From: Bacteroidetes bacterium UBA2475 | Lineage (GTDB): Bacteria > Bacteroidota > Bacteroidia > B-17B0 > Aurantibacillaceae | NCBI GenBank assembly: GCA_002342065.1 | Contig: DDPF01000003.1 | Location: forward strand, 62,001-126,000 | Length of the DNA: 64,000 bases | Direction: 5' to 3' | Shown here: piece by piece, positions 24,079-32,344 of the stretch | Numbering within the stretch: position 1 is the first letter of the stretch | Layout: every line of letters begins with the position of its first letter | The notes under the pieces: generated by a model | The model's database searches: none | What the model saw: only the letters and a program-made list of their open reading frames with translations | What the model was told of the DNA's origin: nothing | Position numbers and translations under genes: made by a program

Positions 24079-24828
24079 TTAGGATTTATTCAGTTTTTCC
24101 ATAAAAGTGTCCTTTTTGCGGCGAGAGATCTCGATCTTAGTGCCATCGCTCATTACAGCGTATCCGCCATCTTCTTTTAAGAAACGAACCACGTGATTCA
24201 TGTTAATTAAATGGTGGTGGTGCACCCTTATAAATTCACTTTCGGGCAATAATTCTTCATAATGTTTTAACCCGGCACTGATCATTAATTTACGTTTGTC
24301 GGTTAAAAAGAAAGTAGTGTAACTTCCGTCAGCTTCGCAGCGGATGATATCTTTTATATTTACAATTTCATAAGCATTACCTGTTGGCAAAGTTATCTTT
24401 TGAAAGCTATCGTCTGTTTTTTTTAATTGCTGGATCAAAAAATTAAGATTTTCCATATTAGGACTGGCGTTTTTCTTTTGCGCCACCTTTTCAACCGCAG
24501 TTTTTAATTCTTCAATATCAATTGGTTTTAATAAATAATCGCAGGCGCTGTATTTTATGGCGCGAATAGCGTGCTGATCGCTGGCCGTAGCAAATATTAA
24601 TTCAAATTTATGGCCCTGTACTTTTTCAAGCAGGTCGAAACCACTGCCATCGGGCATACTAATATCCAAAAATACAAGATCGGGGTTCTCTTTTTTGATC
24701 ACCTCTACTCCATCGTTCACATTTTTTGCCAGGCCAACAATTTGTAATTGCGGGCAATTTTTTTGGATGATGCCGGCAAGCATTTCGCGGCTCTTTTGTT
24801 CATCTTCAATTATTACTGTTTTTATCAT
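24079..24828 (-). CDS. LytTR-type response regulator
   Basis: Receiver domain at about 1-120 with IIEDE (residues 6-10), phospho-acceptor Asp 55 in LVFLDISMPDGSG, and LLKP. The LytTR DNA-binding domain at about 145-245 shows DIIRCEADGSYTTFFLTDKR, FIRVHHHHLINMNHVVRFLK and ISRRKKDTFMEKL. It probably binds promoter DNA when phosphorylated by the kinase encoded 10 bp upstream. Targets are unknown. Confidence 0.95.
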   Translation of the reverse strand: MIKTVIIEDEQKSREMLAGIIQKNCPQLQIVGLAKNVNDGVEVIKKENPDLVFLDISMPDGSGFDLLEKVQGHKFELIFATASDQHAIRAIKYSACDYLLKPIDIEELKTAVEKVAQKKNASPNMENLNFLIQQLKKTDDSFQKITLPTGNAYEIVNIKDIIRCEADGSYTTFFLTDKRKLMISAGLKHYEELLPESEFIRVHHHHLINMNHVVRFLKEDGGYAVMSDGTKIEISRRKKDTFMEKLNKS

Positions 24829-24838
24829 AACCTTGGTT

Positions 24839-27790
24839 TTAACCGATTAGTGGAATAAATAATTGTACTTGTGTTCCTTTTGATTCGTTGCCTTCTTTTA
24901 GATCTGTTATTGTTACGCTTAATTGTGAGTTATTAATTTCGTTCAATATTTTTAACCTGTCCTCAGTAATTTTCATTCCTAAAGATTTATGTTTTACTGA
25001 AGGCATGGTGCGTTTTATTTCAGCTGCTTTTTCCCTACCAATACCATCGTCTGTAATAGTACAAATTAAAAAATTATTTTTTGCACTTAAGTGAATAATT
25101 AATTTTCCTTTTTTAGAGCTTGGGTTCAGTCCATGCAATATCGCGTTTTCAACATATGGCTGCATAAGCATTGGCGGCATAATGTCATAATCCGTATCTA
25201 CCGAAGGATCGATAACAACTTCATACACAAATTTTTCTTCAAAACGCATTTGTTCCAGCTCAAGATATAATTTTAGTGCCTCCAGATCTTCTTCTACCGT
25301 TACTGTTGGTTTATCTGAATTGTTTAAGATGATACGCACCAACCTCGCAAATTTGCTCAGATATTTTATTGCCTCATCGGATTTTGTATGAAAAATATAA
25401 TGTTGGATAGAATTTAAAGAGTTAAAAATAAAGTGCGGATTCATTTGAGAACGCAGGGCCTTTAACTCTATCTTACTCATCTCTACTTTACGATTGAACT
25501 CTAATTTTTGTTGCTTTGCAATTGAAAGAAGACGGACCCTGAAAACAATAAAAATAGTGCCGCCAATAAAAACAAAAATTAATAAAATAAACCACCAGGT
25601 TAAATAAAATGGCCGGGCTATTGTAAAAGAAAACGTTGTTTCTTCCGTATCCCAAACCCCTTCGTTATTGCAGGAGCGTACTTTAAATACATATTTACCG
25701 GGCGTTAAATTTGCGTATTTGCTGTAATCTTCAGGACCCGGCTCGCTCCAATCCTTATCAAGCCCTTCTAATTTTTTTTGATACAACACTTTATCAGGAT
25801 TGGTTAAACAAATACCACGATAAGTGAAAGCAATTGTACTGTAATTATATGGCAAAGTGCTATTGTTGGCTAAAAGAGTATCTTCATTAAAGATCTGTAT
25901 TTTTTGAATGAATGTTGAATTTTGAATGTTATTACTTTTAAGATTAAAAGGTTCGTGTTTTACAATACCACTTACAGTGCCAAACCACAAAGTTCCGTCA
26001 CTATCTTCCCAAATACCATTTCCATTACATTCTACACCGGCAAAGCCTTCTTGTTTTCCATAAGATGTAATTTCAACTTTATCTTCTTTAAACAGTTTTT
26101 GTAAATTCAATTTATTAATACCTTGGTTGGTACCAATCCATAACGTTTTCTTATTTTCAGCAAACTCAAGTGAGTAAATATATTCTGAATTTAAACCATC
26201 GTTAAGTGTAACACGTTTTACGTTATTTGTTTTTGTATCAATAATCAACAATCCATCTAGCGAGCCCGCAAACAAATAACCGTTCGTATATCTAAGTGTT
26301 AAAAAATCTTCATATTCCCAATTTAATTTTGCGCTTAAATGTATTATCGAGTCGCCTGAAAGTTTAAACAGACCAGCGTGTTGTGTACCTATATAAATAT
26401 TATGGCTCTCATCTTCGCACAAACCATACACCTGAAATTCTGTTTTAAAATTAATTGGGTAGAACTTTGATTCGGGCTTGTTATTTTTCCAGGCCAGTGA
26501 AGCAATACCGTTATTTCCGGCTATCCATAATTTACTATCTGATGCTAAGAACATAACTTCACGCGAGCCTTTTAATTCAGGGGTTAGCGGAATAGTATAA
26601 AATCTTTCGTTCTTAAACTGTGTAAGGTCTTCGGTTGTTCCAAATACTAAACGCCCTTCTTTATCCTGCAGGCCCGATTTTACAGAGTTGCTATTTAAAC
26701 CATCGCTTATACCATAGCGTTTAAAATAACCTTGCGAATATTTATAGATACCATTATTTTCGGAAGTCATCCACAGATCATCTTTATTATCACGAAAGAT
26801 CTGGAAGATAAATGCATTACCAGGACCATTTATTTTATCAAATGTAGAGAAGGAGTTATCTTTAAAACGGAATAAGCCGCTATGGCTACCAATCCAAACG
26901 TTATCCTCTCTATCCTGCACAAGACAACGAACTAAATTAGAATTGTTATCGGGTCCAATGTTATAATAACTGAACTGTAAACCATTAAATTTTAATAAGC
27001 CGTTTTGCGAACCAACCCAAATAAATTCGTTATTTTGATTTAGCACACTGGTAATGTTCTCATCAATTAAACCATTCTCAATGAAATAACTGGTAATTTT
27101 TTTTGTTTCCAGATCATAAATATTCAAACCTTTGGAAGTACCAATGACTAATTTATTTTTTTGCAGGGTAATACAATTTACCTGGTTAGATGATAGTCCA
27201 TTTAAATTAGTAACTAATTCAAATTTATTGTGGCCATATAGTACCAAACCATTATCGGTTCCAATAAATAAAAAACTTGAATCGGATTTGTAAATACAAT
27301 TGATCTTATAATTTTCTAATTGCTTAACGGCTTTAACCTTGCCATTACTAAAAATAAAAAGACCTTTTTTTGTGCCCAGGTACATGGAATGATGATAACC
27401 ATTACATAAAGAAGTAATATATGGATTTGTTAACCCACTCTCTTTTTTGTAATTATAGATCTTGTTGCTCTTTATAACGCTTAACCCTTTATTGGTTCCA
27501 ACAAAAACAGCGCCTGTTGCGTCTTCGGCTATTGCATTTACATTGTGATCTATTAAACCCTTTTTTGGATTAATTATAAAAAAACTTTTACCGTCAAAAC
27601 GGCAAACACCGCCATAACCACCACTCCACAAATAACCATTCTTTTGCTGGAACATGCAGGAAACCTGCACAAAGGGCAAACCACTTTCAACACTGTAATT
27701 TTTAAAAAAATATTGTTGCGCATCCACTTTATAAAAAAAGGAGAACAGGAGCAAAACGATTATGTGATTTATCTTTTTAATAATCTTCAC
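24839..27790 (-). CDS. LytS-type sensor histidine kinase with two-component propeller sensor
   Basis: Order in 983 residues: signal peptide about 1-24; a periplasmic beta-propeller of Reg_prop repeats about 30-620 (NVNAIAEDATGAVFVGTNKG, YLWSGGYGGVCRFDG, LWIGTNQGINKLN); a Y_Y_Y domain about 640-730 (LEGLDKDWSEPG, YVFKVRSCNNEG); one membrane helix about 735-757; and a LytS-type kinase domain with the phospho-acceptor His in QMNPHFIFNSLNSIQHYI and an ATPase domain (PYVENAILHGL, ITDDGIGREKA). Such sensors detect extracellular ligands, in known cases glycans, but the ligand here is unknown. It pairs with the LytTR regulator 10 bp downstream. Confidence 0.95.
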   Translation of the reverse strand: MKIIKKINHIIVLLLFSFFYKVDAQQYFFKNYSVESGLPFVQVSCMFQQKNGYLWSGGYGGVCRFDGKSFFIINPKKGLIDHNVNAIAEDATGAVFVGTNKGLSVIKSNKIYNYKKESGLTNPYITSLCNGYHHSMYLGTKKGLFIFSNGKVKAVKQLENYKINCIYKSDSSFLFIGTDNGLVLYGHNKFELVTNLNGLSSNQVNCITLQKNKLVIGTSKGLNIYDLETKKITSYFIENGLIDENITSVLNQNNEFIWVGSQNGLLKFNGLQFSYYNIGPDNNSNLVRCLVQDREDNVWIGSHSGLFRFKDNSFSTFDKINGPGNAFIFQIFRDNKDDLWMTSENNGIYKYSQGYFKRYGISDGLNSNSVKSGLQDKEGRLVFGTTEDLTQFKNERFYTIPLTPELKGSREVMFLASDSKLWIAGNNGIASLAWKNNKPESKFYPINFKTEFQVYGLCEDESHNIYIGTQHAGLFKLSGDSIIHLSAKLNWEYEDFLTLRYTNGYLFAGSLDGLLIIDTKTNNVKRVTLNDGLNSEYIYSLEFAENKKTLWIGTNQGINKLNLQKLFKEDKVEITSYGKQEGFAGVECNGNGIWEDSDGTLWFGTVSGIVKHEPFNLKSNNIQNSTFIQKIQIFNEDTLLANNSTLPYNYSTIAFTYRGICLTNPDKVLYQKKLEGLDKDWSEPGPEDYSKYANLTPGKYVFKVRSCNNEGVWDTEETTFSFTIARPFYLTWWFILLIFVFIGGTIFIVFRVRLLSIAKQQKLEFNRKVEMSKIELKALRSQMNPHFIFNSLNSIQHYIFHTKSDEAIKYLSKFARLVRIILNNSDKPTVTVEEDLEALKLYLELEQMRFEEKFVYEVVIDPSVDTDYDIMPPMLMQPYVENAILHGLNPSSKKGKLIIHLSAKNNFLICTITDDGIGREKAAEIKRTMPSVKHKSLGMKITEDRLKILNEINNSQLSVTITDLKEGNESKGTQVQLFIPLIG

Positions 27791-27970
27791 TAATTTAAAC
27801 TTAATTGTTTAAAAAGTAAAGTGTATTAAATAAATGGTTGTTTTGGTTTTTTAATTGGTATAAATCTTAGTTTGGTGCCCAAAACTTGCCGGTTTGGCAA
27901 GCAATTAAAATTTCACCCATTATTCTGCGATCTGAACAGCTTAAATTGTTTAAATTGCGCCTATATAATA

Positions 27971-28471
27971 ATGCAAGAAGAAGTAATATTAGTGAACGAA
28001 CTCGATCAGCCAACTGGTGTGATGGAAAAGCTGGAAGCACACCAAAAAGGTGTATTGCATCGTGCATTTTCGGTTTTTATTTTTAATGAAAAAGGCGAGT
28101 TATTATTACAACAACGGGCACTGACCAAATATCACAGCGCCGGGTTATGGACAAATACCTGCTGCTCACATCCGCGTCCGGATGAGGATACTTTGTTGGC
28201 AGCAAACCGCAGGCTTATAGAAGAAATGGGTATTGAAACCCAACTTACTCACAAAACACATTTTATTTACAGAACAGCTTTTGAGAACGGACTTACAGAA
28301 CATGAATTTGACCACATTTATTTTGGAAACTATTCGCAAATGCCCAGTATCAATAAAAGTGAGGTGGAGTCGTTTGTTTGGATGCATCCGGAAAATATAA
28401 AAGTTGAAATAATTGAAACGCCTGAAAAATATACCTCCTGGTTTAAAATTGCCATGGAGAAATTATTCTGA
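27971..28471 (+). CDS. idi: Isopentenyl-diphosphate delta-isomerase (type 1)
   Basis: Interconverts isopentenyl and dimethylallyl diphosphate, feeding quinone, carotenoid and undecaprenol synthesis. The 166 residues include the Nudix-like signatures EAHQKGVLHRAFSVFIF, TNTCCSHPRP (catalytic Cys about 64) and LTEHEFDHIYFG (catalytic and metal Glu at about 110-112). The frame extends to a non-ATG codon at 27872, but ATG 27971 (MQEEVILVNELDQPTG) matches the family start. It lies alone, divergent from the sensor kinase gene. Confidence 0.95.
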   Translation: MQEEVILVNELDQPTGVMEKLEAHQKGVLHRAFSVFIFNEKGELLLQQRALTKYHSAGLWTNTCCSHPRPDEDTLLAANRRLIEEMGIETQLTHKTHFIYRTAFENGLTEHEFDHIYFGNYSQMPSINKSEVESFVWMHPENIKVEIIETPEKYTSWFKIAMEKLF

Positions 28472-28577
28472 TTAATATCAGTCTGTGTAAGAAAAATGCA
28501 TTTTATGTAAGATCATAAAGTAACAGAGTAGATTGTTTTTTGTAATTTAGACGGACAGTTTAATACAAACCAGCAAC

Positions 28578-30824
28578 ATGCCTATTTTTTCAAAGGAGTT
28601 CTCTATTTTGATCATCGAAGATGATGAGAATGATTTTATTAAACTGGAAGGCTATTTAAAAGAGCTGATCGTTAACCCTATTATAAAACGCTCTAAAACT
28701 TTCAGGGAAACATCAGAGATCTTAAGTAAAGGAATACCATTTGATGTTATTTTTTTAGACCTTACTTTGCCCGATGTAAATAGCAAAGAGCTTGTGAACG
28801 AAATATTGCCGATTGCAGGCGATACACCTATCATAGTCATAACACATAACGATGTTAAGAATTCTAGTGTTAAAATGCTTTCGCTTGGCATTTCTGATTA
28901 TCTTTTTAAAAATGAAATAAATCCTTCACTACTATTAAAATCTATTGTTTACAACATACAAAGAAAAAAAATAAGTATTGAGCTGCGGGAATCTGAAAAA
29001 AAATATCGTAATCTTTTTTATGTATGTCCAATACCAATGTGGGTATTTGATCCCGATACTTTGCGGTTTCTACAGGTAAATGATGCTGCCATTAAACATT
29101 ATGGTTATACTAACGAAGAATTTTTATCTCTTACGGTCTCAGATATTCGTCCTGATGAGGATATTGAAAAAATGAAAGAGGCAGTTGAAACCAATAAAAA
29201 AAATATTGGTCTTTTTAGAGGTGTTTTTAATCACTGCAAAAAAAATGGCGAGATCATACAAGTAGAGATACAAAGCAATAATATAGATTTTAACGGTAAA
29301 AAAGCAAAACTCATTATCGCCTCGGATGTTACCGAAAAATTAAAAGCAGAAAAAGCTTTGAAGTTAAGCGAACAACTTTTTAAAGCTTTAGTACAGGATG
29401 GTGCTGATCTGATAGGCATTTTGGATCTTCAAGGAAACTATAAATTTGTTAGTCCCTCGGCTGCTACCGTGGTTGGTGTTGATGCTGACAAACTTATTGG
29501 AAAGAATGCTTTTGATTATATACACGAAGAAGACAAGCAAAGAGTAATTAATCAATTCAATCTTTTAAAAAGAAAAAAAAGGATACAGATCTCACCTTTT
29601 CGTTTCAGGAATGCAAAAAATGATTGGATCTGGTTAGAGACCATTGCTACTAATATGCTCGACGATCCTTCGGTGCAGGGTATCGTTTCTAACTCAAGGG
29701 ATATAACTTTAAATATAAATTACAATCAAAAATTAAGACAAAATTTTGAACGTTACGAGTCGTTGGCAAAAGCAACCAGCGATGCTATCTGGGACCATGA
29801 TTTTGAAATTGATCGTACTTATATTGCAGGTGAAGGTTACCGAAAATTATTTGGATATAATTTAGCCAACCAATTCTCTGAACATCAATTTTGGGAATCG
29901 AAATTACACCCCGAAGAAAAAGAAACAATTCTTGAAGAACTAAATAAAGCTATTAAAGATCCGAAAGTAAAACAATCTGAACTGGAATACCGGTTCTTAA
30001 AAGCCGACGGAACATATGCGCATGTGCGCGATCGTTTTTTTATTATTCGCGAAAACGGTAACGCTATAAGGATTTTAGGGGCCAAACAAGACGTTACAAG
30101 TCAAAAAATAGAAGAGCAGGAAAAAGAAAAGCTGATCTCGGAATTGATACAGAATAATAAAGACCTTAAACAGTTCTCATATATTACATCGCACAATTTA
30201 AGAGGGCCCATTGCAAGTTTACTTGGCTTGTCGAGTCTTTTAGATAATTATAAGGTAGAAGATCCAACATTGCAACAAATATTAGCGGGTATAAAAAAGG
30301 CTACGCATATGTTTGATGATATTATTAAAGATCTTACCAAAGTATTAAATATTAAAGATCACATTTCAATTCCGCAAGAAGATCTATCGGTATCTGATGC
30401 ATTAAATAAAGGTATTGCGCAAAACGAGACAATGATCATTGAAATTAATGCCAAAATTGAAAGTGATTTTAGTGCTGCGCCGATTATACGGTTTAATAAA
30501 GCTTATCTCGAAAGTATTTTCTTTAACCTGATCTCTAACGCGATAAAATACAGATCGCCATCCCGTGAACTTAAAATTAATGTTACTACCGAAATTATTG
30601 AAAACGAAATTGTTTTAAGATTTTCTGATAACGGCCTTGGACTTGACGTTAATTTGTATAAAGATCGCTTATTTCGCTTATATCAACGCTTTCATGATCA
30701 TGCTGAAGGAAAAGGTTTAGGCCTTTTCCTTGTTAAATCTCAAATGGAAGCATTGAACGGAAGCATAGATATTGAAAGTACAGTTGGTAGTGGCGTTACC
30801 TTTATTTTAAGGTTTCAAAAATAG
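28578..30824 (+). CDS. Hybrid sensor kinase: receiver, three PAS domains and histidine kinase
   Basis: Order in 748 residues: receiver about 8-130 (phospho-acceptor Asp 61 in VIFLDLTLPD); PAS about 140-258 (YRNLFYVCPIPMWVFDPDT); PAS about 265-385 (LVQDGADLIGILDLQGNY); PAS about 390-515 (LAKATSDAIWDHDFEIDR); a HisKA-type domain with phospho-acceptor His in FSYITSHNLRGPIASLLGLS; and an ATPase domain (FNLISNAIKYRSPSR, FSDNGLGLDV, AEGKGLGLFLVKS). No membrane segment, so it is a cytoplasmic sensor whose PAS domains may bind a small ligand or cofactor. The N-terminal receiver suggests it sits inside a phosphorelay. Convergent, 11 bp away, is a stand-alone receiver gene. Confidence 0.92.
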   Translation: MPIFSKEFSILIIEDDENDFIKLEGYLKELIVNPIIKRSKTFRETSEILSKGIPFDVIFLDLTLPDVNSKELVNEILPIAGDTPIIVITHNDVKNSSVKMLSLGISDYLFKNEINPSLLLKSIVYNIQRKKISIELRESEKKYRNLFYVCPIPMWVFDPDTLRFLQVNDAAIKHYGYTNEEFLSLTVSDIRPDEDIEKMKEAVETNKKNIGLFRGVFNHCKKNGEIIQVEIQSNNIDFNGKKAKLIIASDVTEKLKAEKALKLSEQLFKALVQDGADLIGILDLQGNYKFVSPSAATVVGVDADKLIGKNAFDYIHEEDKQRVINQFNLLKRKKRIQISPFRFRNAKNDWIWLETIATNMLDDPSVQGIVSNSRDITLNINYNQKLRQNFERYESLAKATSDAIWDHDFEIDRTYIAGEGYRKLFGYNLANQFSEHQFWESKLHPEEKETILEELNKAIKDPKVKQSELEYRFLKADGTYAHVRDRFFIIRENGNAIRILGAKQDVTSQKIEEQEKEKLISELIQNNKDLKQFSYITSHNLRGPIASLLGLSSLLDNYKVEDPTLQQILAGIKKATHMFDDIIKDLTKVLNIKDHISIPQEDLSVSDALNKGIAQNETMIIEINAKIESDFSAAPIIRFNKAYLESIFFNLISNAIKYRSPSRELKINVTTEIIENEIVLRFSDNGLGLDVNLYKDRLFRLYQRFHDHAEGKGLGLFLVKSQMEALNGSIDIESTVGSGVTFILRFQK

Positions 30825-30835
30825 TTTCAAGAAAA

Positions 30836-31264
30836 TTAATTAGTCCCATTCTTTAAAACAGTTTCCGGAAATTTGTTGTTCCCTGAAATGGATGCTTGCA
30901 AAATGTCAAATATCTCTTCTTTAATTACAGGCTTTGTCAGTACGTTATTAAAACCCGCCTCTAAATAATAATCAATATTTTCGGCATAAGCCGTTACTGC
31001 ATATATCTTAAGGTCTTTGGTCTTTTTGTTCTCTCGTAATTTCCTCATCACCTTTACACCATCCATAAGAGGATCTCCAAGATTAATATCCGCAAGTACA
31101 ACATCAAACTCAAATTCTTCTGCAGCTTTTAGCGCTTCTTCGCCGGTAGAAACAATATATAGATTAAAATATTTTTCTAAAAGTACTTTTATTACCAGCA
31201 TATCTAAATGATTGTCTTCAACCACAAGTACTGATGCTTTTTTTATATTATCTACAATTACCAT
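30836..31264 (-). CDS. Stand-alone CheY-like response regulator
   Basis: A 142-residue receiver: VLVVEDN at 12-18, phospho-acceptor Asp 59 in VVLADINLGD, Thr in AVTAY and Lys in LTKPV. No output domain, so it works in a phosphorelay or by protein contact. It lies 32 bp downstream of the duplicated-domain secreted protein gene and convergent with the hybrid kinase, a possible partner. Confidence 0.9.
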   Translation of the reverse strand: MVIVDNIKKASVLVVEDNHLDMLVIKVLLEKYFNLYIVSTGEEALKAAEEFEFDVVLADINLGDPLMDGVKVMRKLRENKKTKDLKIYAVTAYAENIDYYLEAGFNNVLTKPVIKEEIFDILQASISGNNKFPETVLKNGTN

Positions 31265-31296
31265 ATTTAAATTATTTAGATTTTTTAAAAATTAGT

Positions 31297-32190
31297 TTAG
31301 AATGATCCAGGGATATGTGCCCTGTAATCTGCAACCGGGTAAAACCTGTTATTACTATCATCATACTTTATTAATCCAAATGGCAGATCAAAACTATCCC
31401 TGTCAATACTATTTACACTTGTGTTATGATACAATTCAGTTTCAAAATTAAATTCATAAATCGTTTGTTCTTCTTTATTTAATTCGGTATCTACACTAAT
31501 TAATAAAGGAACAAATCCCGGCTTTGAAATACGTACCGTGTACCAGGCATTTTTTGCCAAAGCAAATTCGAATGGTTTATTAAAAGAAACTGATCTTGAA
31601 TCAACAACTGTGTTCTCGTAAAGCAATTCAACAGTATACATGCCTTTTTCTTCTTTTGGTGATTTTAAAATTAAACCGTTCAATTTTAAACAGGTTATGT
31701 TTTTAATCGGACTTTCAGCAGGGCTATCAATTGGATAAAATCTATTATTAACCTGGTCATACTTTACAACACCAACCGGCTTATCAAGACTGGTCTTATC
31801 CAAAGTATGGGCCTTTGCACTATCAAGGAGTTCTGTTTGAAAACGGAATTCATAAACTCCATTATTTTCCGGAGTCAATTTTGTATCCACTTTTAAGAAT
31901 AAAGGAACAAATCCTTCTTTTGTTATACGTACTGTATAAAATGAATTTCTTACAAGGTTAAATTCAAATGGCTTGTTGATCGAAACCAAAGTAGAATCTA
32001 CAATTACACCTGCGTGTATAAGTACTACTTTATACAATCCTTTATCGGCTTTTGGAGACTTAAGGATCAATCCGTTTAATTTTAAACAAACTAACGAGTT
32101 TGGATTTTTCGGAGAGGCAAAAGAACTGGTTACTGATAATATTAGAACCAGTACTATTAACATTGCTGAATTTTTTATTGTCTTTTTCAT
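31297..32190 (-). CDS. Secreted protein made of two duplicated domains, function unknown
   Basis: Signal peptide about 1-25 (ending SVTSSFA). The 270-residue mature part is an internal duplication: CLKLNGLILKSPKADKGLYK at about residues 35-54 recurs as CLKLNGLILKSPKEEKGMYT at about 165-184, and both halves share NKPFEF, YTVRI, GFVPL, VDTxL, YEFxFxTEL, and end DxPxGxxKYDxxNNRFYP. Each repeat of about 125 residues has a beta-sandwich pattern, like carboxypeptidase-regulatory domains. It is the first gene of a likely pair with the receiver gene 32 bp downstream, an unusual partnership for an exported protein. Confidence 0.72.
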   Translation of the reverse strand: MKKTIKNSAMLIVLVLILSVTSSFASPKNPNSLVCLKLNGLILKSPKADKGLYKVVLIHAGVIVDSTLVSINKPFEFNLVRNSFYTVRITKEGFVPLFLKVDTKLTPENNGVYEFRFQTELLDSAKAHTLDKTSLDKPVGVVKYDQVNNRFYPIDSPAESPIKNITCLKLNGLILKSPKEEKGMYTVELLYENTVVDSRSVSFNKPFEFALAKNAWYTVRISKPGFVPLLISVDTELNKEEQTIYEFNFETELYHNTSVNSIDRDSFDLPFGLIKYDDSNNRFYPVADYRAHIPGSF

Positions 32191-32344
32191 GATGTTATTT
32201 TTTTATTTATTAAACTATCTTATGATGTAAAGTTGCGACGATTATAAAGGATTAACTTTCTGATTTTAGATATAATGCCACATATGTAAGATTTTATCAA
32301 ATATTGTAGATATGTTTTTTTAGATTTTAGGGATAATGGGTGTA

